DNA from: Oscillospiraceae bacterium | Lineage (GTDB): Bacteria; Bacillota; Clostridia; Oscillospirales; Ruminococcaceae | NCBI GenBank assembly: GCA_020024235.1 | Contig: JAHHUA010000074.1 | Location: 1-8,152 of the forward strand | Reading direction: 5' to 3' | Length of the DNA stretch: 8,152 bases | Shown here: positions 1 through 5,550 of the stretch, one piece after another | How the letters are laid out: the number at the start of each line of letters is the position of its first letter | How positions within the stretch are numbered: position 1 is the stretch's first letter | Program-made: the position numbers and the translations under genes | The notes under the pieces: generated by a model | The model's input: only the letters and a program-made list of their open reading frames with translations | What the model was told of the DNA's origin: nothing | The model's database searches: none

Positions 1-29
1 ATATAATTTTTGATATGCTATGTTAGTAG

Positions 30-63
30 TTAGCTTATGATAACTTAAATTACCGTATACTAA
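30..63 (+). promoter_or_regulatory. Putative operator pair upstream of the first feoA
   Basis: Two related imperfect palindromes lie 20 bp apart, about two helical turns: TTAGC-TTAT-GATAA at 30-43 and TTACC-GTAT-ACTAA at 50-63. Both resemble the two clean copies at 557-570 and 675-688, giving a shared pattern TTAGY-N4-RCTAA. The second copy covers TATACT (56-61), a plausible -10 box with no convincing -35, so a bound repressor could block transcription. The half-site spacing recalls DtxR/MntR-type boxes more than the classic Fur box, and feo operons are commonly controlled by Fur or DtxR-family regulators. The repeats are seen directly; the regulator is inference. Confidence 0.5.
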
Positions 64-93
64 CTTAAAATTTATAAGAAAGAGGGAACTCCT

Positions 94-306
94 ATGATGC
101 CGCTAACATTTGCAAGCCCGGGTGAAGAAAATATTATAAAAAGAGTCGGCGGAAAACCGGAAGTAAAAAAACATTTAGAAAATTTGGGATTTGTTGTCGG
201 TGGAAATGTAATCTTAATAAATAACCTTGATGGAAATATAATTGTTAATGTTAAAGAAAGCCGAGTTGCCATAAGTGGTGAAATGGCTCAAAAAATATTT
301 ATATAA
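94..306 (+). CDS. feoA: FeoA family ferrous iron transport accessory protein (first copy)
   Basis: The 70-residue product is a single FeoA domain, a small SH3-like beta-barrel that acts in the cytoplasm and is thought to assist the FeoB transporter. It has the usual FeoA order: an N-terminal strand, a helix with 'KKHLENLGFVVGG' (residues about 25-37), which matches the family's 'R-L-x-x-(M/L)-G-(F/I/L)-x-x-G' signature, then beta strands ending in 'VKESRVAISGEMAQKI', the equivalent of the usual 'G...ALR...A..I' end. A GAGGG ribosome binding site at 82-86 lies 7 bases before the ATG at 94; a second ATG directly follows at 97. It is the first gene of the cluster and is separated from the second feoA by 15 bases, so the two are surely cotranscribed. 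It is clearly diverged from the second copy. Confidence 0.9.
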   Translation: MMPLTFASPGEENIIKRVGGKPEVKKHLENLGFVVGGNVILINNLDGNIIVNVKESRVAISGEMAQKIFI

Positions 307-321
307 AAGGGGACGGGTACA

Positions 322-543
322 ATGAAAACTTTAAAACAATGTCAAATTGGCAGCACTGTAAAAGTAGTAAAACTTCATGGAGAAGGCGCAGTAAAACGCC
401 GTATCATGGATATGGGTATTACAAAAAATGCTGAAATCTATATAAGAAAAGTAGCACCGCTTGGGGATCCTATTGAAGTAACAGTCAGAGGCTATGAACT
501 TTCCCTGAGAAAAGACGATGCTGACATGATAGAAGTGGAATAG
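322..543 (+). CDS. feoA: FeoA family ferrous iron transport accessory protein (second copy)
   Basis: A 73-residue FeoA domain protein, full length for the family. The helix-turn signature 'VKRRIMDMGITKNAEIYIRKVAPLG' is split over residues about 24-48 and is very typical (R-x-x-x-M-G-I/L-x-x-G-x-x-I-x-x-x-x-x-x-P-x-G-D-P). It is followed by 'DPIEVTVRGYELSLRKDDADMIEV', the classic FeoA C-terminal strands with the 'L-R-x-x-x-A' motif. It is closer to textbook FeoA than the first copy and is the likelier partner of the FeoB G domain. The ribosome binding site AAAGGGG begins at the stop codon of the first copy. A 170-base gap with two palindromes separates it from feoB. Confidence 0.94.
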   Translation: MKTLKQCQIGSTVKVVKLHGEGAVKRRIMDMGITKNAEIYIRKVAPLGDPIEVTVRGYELSLRKDDADMIEVE

Positions 544-713
544 TCTTAAATGATGGTTAGTGTAAACTAACTTTTGGTTATATAAATATTTATAAGGCGA
601 TAAATTTAAAAATGCGGATTTACATTTTAACTTAGGAATACAAAAATATTTATATATAAAGCTTTTGACATGAGTTAGCTTATGCTAATTGATAATTATA
701 AGGAGGAGTTACA
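544..713 (+). promoter_or_regulatory. feoA-feoB intergenic region with two palindromic putative operators
   Basis: The 170-base gap holds a perfect palindrome GTTAGT-GTAA-ACTAAC at 556-571 and a second one TTAGC-TTAT-GCTAA at 675-688, the same motif as upstream of the first feoA. This suggests that feoB can be transcribed or repressed separately from the feoA genes. The first palindrome would also fold in RNA into a 6-bp hairpin with a GNRA-like GUAA loop followed by TTTT, so it could act as a weak attenuator. A TTGACA at 665-670 lies next to the second palindrome, but no good -10 box follows that would leave room for the ribosome binding site at 700-706. AT-rich direct repeats AAATATTTATA occur around 583 and 643. 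No gene is seen here. Confidence 0.5.
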
Positions 714-2876
714 ATGAATTTAAAAATTGCTCTGGCAGGAAACCCTAACTGCGGAAAAACCACATTATTTAATGCTTTGACCGGTTCTAATCAATATGTG
801 GGAAACTGGCCCGGCGTAACTGTGGAGAAAAAAGAGGGTAAATTAAAAGGCCATACTGATGTTACAATCATTGATTTACCAGGTATCTACTCACTTTCTC
901 CATATACTTTGGAAGAAGTGGTTGCCAGAAATTATCTTGTACAGGAACGTCCTGATGCAATACTTAATATAATAGATGGTACTAACATCGAAAGAAACCT
1001 TTATCTCACCACACAGCTTACAGAACTTGGTATACCTGTAGTTGTAGCTGTTAATATGATTGATGTTGTGAAGAAAAACGGTGATAAAATCGATATAAAA
1101 GCACTGTCTGAACAATTAGGCTGTGATGTTGTGGAAATCTCCGCTCTTAAATCCACAGGTATAACCGAAGCAGCTCAAAAAGCCATAGAAGCAGCAAACG
1201 GAAAAAAATCCATACCGGCTCATACTTTTTCCGGGCCTGTTGAACACACAATTGCTCATATTGAGGATGCAGTGCTCCAGTCCATACCTGAAGAACAAAA
1301 ACGCTGGTATGCCATTAAAATTTTTGAACGCGATGAGAAAGTATTGGCTAATCTGAAAATTTCGGATAGTTTATTAAGCAATATTGAAAAAGACATAAAA
1401 GCAGCAGAAGAAGAATTGGACGATGATGCAGAATCCATTATCACCAATGAAAGATATGTTTACATAGCTGAAATATTAAAAGGTTCATATAATAAGAAAA
1501 ACCGCGGCAAAATGACAACATCTGATAAAATTGACCGTATTCTTACTCACAGAATTTGGGCTTTGCCTATTTTTGTAGCAGTTATGTATTGTGTTTATGC
1601 TATTTCCATAGGTACTATCGGTGGTTGGGTAACCGAATTTACAAATGAAACACTTTTTGCTGAATGGATTGTACCATGGACAACAGAAACATTGTCAGGA
1701 CTTGGTGTAGCTGACTGGCTTGTAAGCCTTGTGGCTGATGGTATTGTAGGCGGTGTTGGTGCGGTACTTGGTTTTGTTCCACAGATGATGATACTCTTTA
1801 TGCTTTTGGCAATATTGGAAGATGTTGGTTATATGGCAAGAGTTGCTTTCATTATGGACAGAATTTTCCGTAAATTCGGTCTTTCCGGCAAGAGCTTTAT
1901 TCCTATGCTGATAGCTTCCGGCTGTGCAGTTCCCGGAATTATGGCTTCCAGAACCATTGAACAGGACAGGGACAGAAAAATGACTATAATGACTACAGGA
2001 TTTATTCCATGTAGCGCTAAAATGCCTATTGTAGGTCTTATTGCTTCCGCACTTTTCGGTGGCAGTCCATGGATAGCTACATCTGCATATTTTATCGGTG
2101 TAGCCGCAGTAATTATATCAGGTATTATATTAAAGAAAACTAAATCATTTGCAGGTGATCCTGCTCCGTTTGTTATGGAACTTCCTCCATATCATGCACC
2201 TATTGCAGGCAATGTGGCAAGAGCTACAGGTGAAAGAGGCTGGAGCTTTATTAAGAGAGCAGGTACTGTAATTCTTGCTTCCAGTATTGTTATTTGGGTA
2301 CTTAACAGTCTTACATTTGAAGGTGGTTTCCACTACATCACAGGAGACGAAACTTCTATTTTAAATTCAATAGGTCAGGTAATTGCATTTATTTTTGCAC
2401 CTTTGGGATTTGGAACATGGCAGGCAGCTGTAGCTACAATTCTCGGTTTGGTTGCTAAAGAAGAAGTAGTAAATGTTTTTGGTACACTTTCCTCCATGGC
2501 AGACCCTGATTTGGTTATGGAAATGGTAGAAGCAAAGGACTCAGCCGGTCTTGCTATTATCGGTCAGGAATTTTTCGGTGGCAGTGGACTTTCCGCATTC
2601 TCATTTATGGTATTTAACTTGCTTTGTGCACCTTGTTTTGCTGCTATGGGTGCTATTAAGCGTGAAATGAATAACGCTAAATGGACTTGGGGCGCTATCG
2701 GATATATGTGTGCATTTGCTTATGCTGTATCATTGATGATTTATCAGTTTGGTAAACTTTTTATAGGCGGAGGATTCGGTATCGGAACAATTTGCGCAAT
2801 AATTGTTTTGGTTGGAATGAGCTATCTTTTGTTCAGAAAGAATAAGTACAACGAAAATCACCTTAGCATTAAATAA
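714..2876 (+). CDS. feoB: Ferrous iron transport protein B (FeoB)
   Basis: FeoB is the inner-membrane permease for Fe(II), with a cytoplasmic GTPase domain. The 720-residue length fits the family. The N-terminal G domain shows G1 GNPNCGKT (9-16), the NWPGVT switch-I/G2 region (31-36), G3 DLPG (54-57), G4 NMID (114-117) and G5 SAL (143-145). A helical GDP-dissociation-inhibitor region follows to about residue 270. The membrane domain begins about 285 and carries two gate repeats, with 'LEDVGYMAR' (368-376), 'SGCAVPGIMASR' (402-413) and 'IPCSAKMP' (431-438). A late C-A-P-C pair lies at 638-641. No frameshift or missing motif is seen. The AAGGAGG site at 700-706 sets the ATG at 714. The small Cys-rich membrane gene starts 12 bases after the stop. 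Confidence 0.98.
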   Translation: MNLKIALAGNPNCGKTTLFNALTGSNQYVGNWPGVTVEKKEGKLKGHTDVTIIDLPGIYSLSPYTLEEVVARNYLVQERPDAILNIIDGTNIERNLYLTTQLTELGIPVVVAVNMIDVVKKNGDKIDIKALSEQLGCDVVEISALKSTGITEAAQKAIEAANGKKSIPAHTFSGPVEHTIAHIEDAVLQSIPEEQKRWYAIKIFERDEKVLANLKISDSLLSNIEKDIKAAEEELDDDAESIITNERYVYIAEILKGSYNKKNRGKMTTSDKIDRILTHRIWALPIFVAVMYCVYAISIGTIGGWVTEFTNETLFAEWIVPWTTETLSGLGVADWLVSLVADGIVGGVGAVLGFVPQMMILFMLLAILEDVGYMARVAFIMDRIFRKFGLSGKSFIPMLIASGCAVPGIMASRTIEQDRDRKMTIMTTGFIPCSAKMPIVGLIASALFGGSPWIATSAYFIGVAAVIISGIILKKTKSFAGDPAPFVMELPPYHAPIAGNVARATGERGWSFIKRAGTVILASSIVIWVLNSLTFEGGFHYITGDETSILNSIGQVIAFIFAPLGFGTWQAAVATILGLVAKEEVVNVFGTLSSMADPDLVMEMVEAKDSAGLAIIGQEFFGGSGLSAFSFMVFNLLCAPCFAAMGAIKREMNNAKWTWGAIGYMCAFAYAVSLMIYQFGKLFIGGGFGIGTICAIIVLVGMSYLLFRKNKYNENHLSIK

Positions 2877-2887
2877 GGGGTGAATTT

Positions 2888-3022
2888 ATGAATTTACCAA
2901 CAGCAATCGGAATTATAATTATATCTGTTGTTTTTGTAGCAATAATATACTATTTGTACCGCAAAAAGAAAAACGGCGGTGGCTGAAATGGTAGTTGTGG
3001 AGGCTGCAAGGGTTGCAGTTAA
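2888..3022 (+). CDS. FeoB-associated Cys-rich membrane protein with in-frame TGA (candidate selenoprotein)
   Basis: Starting at ATG 2888, after a GGGGTG ribosome binding site that abuts the feoB stop, the frame encodes one membrane helix (about residues 7-24), a basic anchor 'YRKKKNGGG' (24-32) and then TGA at 2984-2986. The family of tiny proteins encoded right after feoB normally has this layout followed by a Cys-rich tail of the type GGCxGxCxGC. Here that tail is present in the same frame after the TGA (NGSCGGCKGCS, then TAA at 3020-3022), so the TGA occupies a Cys position. Read through as selenocysteine, the protein has 44 residues with U33, C37, C40 and C43. If the TGA is a real stop, the gene ends at 2986 as a 32-residue product lacking all Cys. 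A SECIS-like hairpin lies at 3004-3018. The role is presumably metal or thiol chemistry at the cytoplasmic or outer face beside FeoB; it is not established. Confidence 0.75.
3004..3018 (+). promoter_or_regulatory. SECIS-like hairpin downstream of in-frame TGA
   Basis: CTGCAA (3004-3009) and TTGCAG (3013-3018) form a perfect 6-bp stem around a GGG loop, and two G-U wobble pairs could extend its base (3002-3003 with 3019-3020). The loop begins 24 nt after the last base of the TGA. Bacterial selenocysteine insertion elements lie just downstream of the UGA, within the coding sequence, with an upper stem and a small loop having G among its first two bases; this hairpin fits those general rules. 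It could also arise by chance from the repeated Gly-Cys codons. That it recruits SelB is inference. Confidence 0.45.
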
Positions 3023-3040
3023 TAACAAAGACACAAAGAC

Positions 3041-3079
3041 ACAAATCCACGGAATTTTTATTCCGTGGATTTGTTTTTT
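3041..3079 (+). terminator. Strong intrinsic terminator of the feo cluster
   Basis: A perfect 15-bp inverted repeat, ACAAATCCACGGAAT at 3041-3055 and its complement at 3060-3074, surrounds a TTTT loop and is followed by TTTTT (3075-3079). It lies 18 bases after the TAA at 3022, the stop of the read-through frame. Just upstream, AAAGACAC is repeated twice in tandem (3027-3042). Confidence 0.93.
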
Positions 3080-3103
3080 ATGGTAAGAAATTCACACATA
3101 TTC

Positions 3104-3132
3104 TTGCCCATATATTTAATAGGTGATATACT
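3104..3132 (+). promoter_or_regulatory. Sigma-A-type promoter for the RNA methyltransferase gene
   Basis: TTGCCC (3104-3109), a 17-base spacer and TATACT (3127-3132) match the vegetative promoter pattern at 3 of 6 or better in the -35 box and 5 of 6 in the -10 box. It lies after the feo terminator and about 34 bases before the ATG at 3166, with GGAAGGG as the ribosome binding site between, so the next gene is its own transcription unit. Confidence 0.65.
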
Positions 3133-3165
3133 ATAAGAAAAATAATTTTTTGGAAGGGATTTAAT

Positions 3166-3996
3166 ATGCCGAAAATTATAGAAATTGATGATTTAAAAAA
3201 TCCTGACTTGGATGTTTTTACAAAATTAACAGAGGCACAGCTACGCAATCGTCTGGAACCGGAAAAAGGAATTTTTATAGCAGAAAGTCCAAAAGTAATA
3301 AGTACTGCATTGGACTGCGGATATAAACCGGTTTCTTTTTTAATGGAAAGAAGAAATATAGAAGGTCAGGCATATAATTTAATAAACAGATGTGGTGATA
3401 TTCCCGTTTATACAGCAGATCGTGAAGTTTTGGAAAAACTTACGGGATATACACTTACAAGAGGTGTGCTTTGTGCTATGTATCGACCGGCTTATCCGGA
3501 TTTAGAAATCATATGCAAATCTGCAAAACGAATTGCTGTTTTGGAAAATGTGGCTGATTCAACCAATATAGGTGCTATTTTCCGTTCTGCGGCAGCATTG
3601 GGAATGGATTGTGTGCTAGTTACACCATCATGCTGTGACCCATATAACCGCAGAGCAGTTCGTGTCAGTATGGGTACGGTTTTTCAAATTCCATGGACAC
3701 AAATATGTGAAACCTCTGAGGAATGGGAAAAATCAGGTACAGCTAAACTTAATAAATTAGGATTTAAAACCGCAGCTATGGCTTTATCTGATAATTCAGT
3801 AAGTATAGATGATCCTGCTTTGCTGGCAGAAGAAAAACTGGCGGTTATTTTAGGCACTGAGGGGGACGGACTTTCTCACAGCACCATAGCAAGCTGTGAT
3901 TACACTGTTAAAATACCTATGTTCAACGGAGTTGATTCTCTTAATGTTGCCGCTGCCAGTGCTGTAGCTTTTTGGCAAATAGGAAAACATGAATAA
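3166..3996 (+). CDS. TrmH/SpoU-family RNA 2'-O-ribose methyltransferase
   Basis: The 276-residue protein belongs to the SPOUT superfamily, which uses S-adenosylmethionine to methylate a ribose 2'-OH in rRNA or tRNA. The N-terminal substrate-binding region (about 15-105) has the family pattern 'FIAESPKVISTAL...KPVSFLM'. The catalytic, knotted domain shows all three SpoU motifs: motif 1 N128-x-x-D-S-x-N134-x-G136-x-x-x-R140, with the key Asn and Arg; motif 2 'LGTEGDGLS' (229-237); and motif 3 'IPMFNGVDSLNVAAA' (250-264), with S258-L-N260 in the AdoMet-binding knot. The target nucleotide cannot be told from sequence alone; large-subunit rRNA is the usual target for proteins with this N-terminal domain. 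The start is supported by GGAAGGG 8-14 bases upstream. It stands alone between two terminators. Confidence 0.95.
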   Translation: MPKIIEIDDLKNPDLDVFTKLTEAQLRNRLEPEKGIFIAESPKVISTALDCGYKPVSFLMERRNIEGQAYNLINRCGDIPVYTADREVLEKLTGYTLTRGVLCAMYRPAYPDLEIICKSAKRIAVLENVADSTNIGAIFRSAAALGMDCVLVTPSCCDPYNRRAVRVSMGTVFQIPWTQICETSEEWEKSGTAKLNKLGFKTAAMALSDNSVSIDDPALLAEEKLAVILGTEGDGLSHSTIASCDYTVKIPMFNGVDSLNVAAASAVAFWQIGKHE

Positions 3997-4004
3997 TAAA
4001 ACAC

Positions 4005-4039
4005 AAATCCCCATATGATTTAAATCATATAGGGATTTT
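4005..4039. terminator. Shared terminator between convergent genes
   Basis: AAATCCCCATATGATTT (4005-4021) pairs with AAATCATATAGGGATTT (4022-4038) with a single C/A mismatch. The inner part is a perfect palindrome, so the loop is formed by the central TTTAAA. The T run is short on the plus side (TTTT, 4036-4039), and the minus strand reads TTTGTGTTTT after the hairpin. It lies in the 56-base gap between the convergent genes ending at 3996 and 4053 and probably serves both. Confidence 0.75.
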
Positions 4040-4052
4040 ACTATGTAAATAT

Positions 4053-4745
4053 TTAGTCTATATCCTTGTAAATTTTTCTTGCTATATATACAAAAGGTGT
4101 ATCTGCCAAACTTGTTACAATAAAAATTACATAACATGAAGTGATAACACTTATAAGTGTTTTTGTATCAAATACTCCGGCAAATGCAAATACATTAAAT
4201 AAAATTGAGTTTAAAAGCTGGGAACATAATGTGGAACCATTGTTTCTAAGCCAAAGTCCGTATTTTTTTTCATGAGTTTTTTCTGTAATTTGCCATATTT
4301 TATGATAAAGCCATACATCAAATTTTTGTACAATTGCATATACTAAAAGGCTGGAAAGCATTACTCTTGGGGTGTTGGAAAATATGGTTTTTATATGGTC
4401 AAACATTACATCATTGGGGGAAGGAATATAGTAAAGCCACCACTGGGAAATTATTACAAAACAAACTGTAGTAAGTATTCCCATATTTACAGCTTTGTCT
4501 GCGTCTTTTTTGCCGCAAACTTCACTTAAAATATCAGTAATCAAAAATGTGGCAGCAAAAAGAACATTTCCCAAAGTTTGCTCCATACCAAAGGCTTCAA
4601 TCAAAATTAAAACCTCAATATTAGCAGCAACTGTAGCTACACAGTTAAATACCATAAGTCCTTTTTTGCCAAAAAATTTCATCCATAACAGCACCATACT
4701 GTAACAAACCACCAGGTTTAGGATAAGTAAAATTTCATTTCTCAT
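4053..4745 (-). CDS. yhhQ: Queuosine precursor transporter, YhhQ/VUT family
   Basis: The 230-residue integral membrane protein belongs to the YhhQ family (DUF165, also called VUT family), which imports precursors of the modified tRNA base queuosine such as preQ0, preQ1 or queuine. About six hydrophobic segments are visible, at roughly residues 4-24, 30-52, 58-74, 88-108, 128-143 and 170-220. Family hallmarks are 'FLITDILSEVCGKKDADKAV' (67-86; the usual form is ITDxLxExYGKKxA) and 'KYGLWLRNNGSTLCSQLLNS' (161-180; the family's LR-N-x-x-S-T-x-x-S-Q). The leader carries a preQ1-I riboswitch and terminator, which independently supports the substrate class. The AGAGAGG site lies 8 bases before the ATG. 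No queuosine biosynthesis gene is visible nearby, which suits a salvage role. Confidence 0.92.
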   Translation of the reverse strand: MRNEILLILNLVVCYSMVLLWMKFFGKKGLMVFNCVATVAANIEVLILIEAFGMEQTLGNVLFAATFLITDILSEVCGKKDADKAVNMGILTTVCFVIISQWWLYYIPSPNDVMFDHIKTIFSNTPRVMLSSLLVYAIVQKFDVWLYHKIWQITEKTHEKKYGLWLRNNGSTLCSQLLNSILFNVFAFAGVFDTKTLISVITSCYVIFIVTSLADTPFVYIARKIYKDID

Positions 4746-4783
4746 AATTTTTGCCTCTCTATAATATAAGTATTTTTTGCATT

Positions 4784-4807
4784 AAAAAAAGGGCGCAAAA
4801 GCCCCTC
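4784..4807 (-). terminator. Riboswitch-controlled intrinsic terminator
   Basis: On the minus strand GAGGGGC, loop TTTTGC, then GCCC is followed by seven T residues (the A run at 4784-4790). The stem is GGGC/GCCC extended by G-U and A-U pairs. It sits between the preQ1 aptamer and the transporter start. The GAGGG of its 5' arm (4803-4807) is complementary to CCCTC (4836-4840) in the aptamer, giving a simple anti-terminator alternative. Ligand binding that locks the aptamer should free the terminator arm and switch the gene off. Confidence 0.85.
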
Positions 4808-4814
4808 AGATTTG

Positions 4815-4854
4815 CCTAGTTTTGTTTATCGACAGGAGGGTCTCGAACTGTCCT
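4815..4854 (-). ncRNA. preQ1 class I riboswitch aptamer
   Basis: Read on the minus strand, the element has a 5-bp P1 stem GACAG/CTGTC enclosing a 12-base loop that starts TTC and contains ACCC, followed by an A-rich single-stranded tail AAACAAAACTAGG. These are the hallmarks of the very small preQ1-I aptamer, whose A-rich tail folds back on the loop as an H-type pseudoknot. It senses 7-aminomethyl-7-deazaguanine, the queuosine precursor, and its position ahead of a YhhQ transporter is a textbook arrangement. The exact pseudoknot pairs were not verified by folding. Confidence 0.87.
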
Positions 4855-4874
4855 ATTAAATATAATGCGTAGGT

Positions 4875-4903
4875 ATTATAACACATTATTTTCTAAATAT
4901 CAA
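4875..4903 (-). promoter_or_regulatory. Sigma-A-type promoter of the queuosine precursor transporter
   Basis: On the minus strand TTGATA (4898-4903), a 17-base spacer and a perfect TATAAT (4875-4880) form a strong vegetative promoter. The predicted transcript would start near 4868, about 14 bases before the preQ1 aptamer, leaving a leader of about 120 bases. Confidence 0.85.
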
Positions 4904-4983
4904 CAAATTTTTAATTTATTTTACTAAATATAGTGTTCTCATGTTTATTAATAATTTTTATTATATCATTTTAAAAAAAAAAC

Positions 4984-5012
4984 TTGTATTATAAAATATT
5001 TTGTGTTAAGAT
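4984..5012 (+). promoter_or_regulatory. Possible promoter of the nfeD-SPFH operon
   Basis: TTGTAT (4984-4989), a 17-base spacer and TAAGAT (5007-5012) give a moderate match to a vegetative promoter. It lies 38 bases before the NfeD-like start. The rest of 4904-5033 is very AT-rich, with a run of ten A residues near 4973-4982, and shows no gene or convincing structure. Confidence 0.42.
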
Positions 5013-5050
5013 TATTAAAAATACAGCAAATACGAAGGAGGATTTGAAAT

Positions 5051-5518
5051 ATGCCTATTTTTGAAATTGGATTTATACCATATATTTGGCTTGTAATTGC
5101 TGTTGTTTTGTTTATTATGGAGTCTTTGACTGTCCAGCTTGTAAGTATATGGCTTGGTATAGCGGCACTGATTACTATTATACCTGCTGCAATGGGTGCA
5201 ACCGTAATAGTTCAGTTAGGTATATTTACCATATCATCAGTGATTTTGCTAATTTTAACGAAGCCCTTTTGCAAAAAAATTATCAACCAAAAGAAAATCT
5301 ATCATACCAATGCCGATCAGTTTATTGGCAAAACAGCAGTTGTTGTTGAGGAAATCAATAACTTAAATTCTGCCGGAAGGGTAGCGGTGGACGGCCTTTA
5401 TTGGACAGCTCGTTCTGAAAACGGAGATGTTATTTCCGAGGGAGAAAATGTGCAAATCAACAAAATTGAAGGCGTTAAGGTTATTGTAGAAAAATTATCC
5501 ACAGTAACCTGCAAATAA
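5051..5518 (+). CDS. NfeD-like membrane protein (short form, OB-fold domain)
   Basis: The 155-residue protein has three hydrophobic segments at about residues 8-26, 31-47 and 52-72, then a basic turn 'KPFCKKIINQKK' and a soluble C-terminal beta-rich domain (about 85-150). The domain carries the NfeD signature 'IGKTAVVVEEINNLNSAGRVAVDGLYWTARS' at about 93-123 in the form 'G-x-x-G-x-V-x-x-x-W-x-A'. Short NfeD proteins of this kind lack the N-terminal ClpP-like protease of long NfeD and are thought to act with SPFH proteins in membrane microdomain organisation. The next gene, 32 bases downstream, is exactly such an SPFH protein. AAGGAGG at 5035-5041 lies 9 bases before the ATG. Confidence 0.92.
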   Translation: MPIFEIGFIPYIWLVIAVVLFIMESLTVQLVSIWLGIAALITIIPAAMGATVIVQLGIFTISSVILLILTKPFCKKIINQKKIYHTNADQFIGKTAVVVEEINNLNSAGRVAVDGLYWTARSENGDVISEGENVQINKIEGVKVIVEKLSTVTCK

Positions 5519-5550
5519 ACTATAAACATAATTTGAGGAGGATTTATATT

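Noticed and set aside
665..696. TTGACA/GATAAT as the feoB promoter
   Set aside because: The spacer is 20 bases and the predicted start would fall inside the feoB ribosome binding site.
2984..2986. Genome-wide reassignment of TGA (codes 4 or 25)
   Set aside because: The other genes encode Trp with TGG and have no in-frame TGA; the only sense-like TGA is at a Cys position.
3850..4137. 95-residue minus-strand frame
   Set aside because: It overlaps the methyltransferase and transporter 3' ends and the terminator between them, and has no family features; it is a shadow of real genes.
4831..4853. tRNA 3' end, because of the GTCTCGAAC stretch
   Set aside because: No cloverleaf, anticodon arm or acceptor stem; the bases are explained by the preQ1 aptamer on the minus strand.
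5533..5550. Upstream TTG start for the SPFH gene
   Set aside because: The TTG lies just before and overlaps GAGGAGG, the ribosome binding site for the ATG at 5551, and would add Arg-Arg-Ile before the membrane helix.
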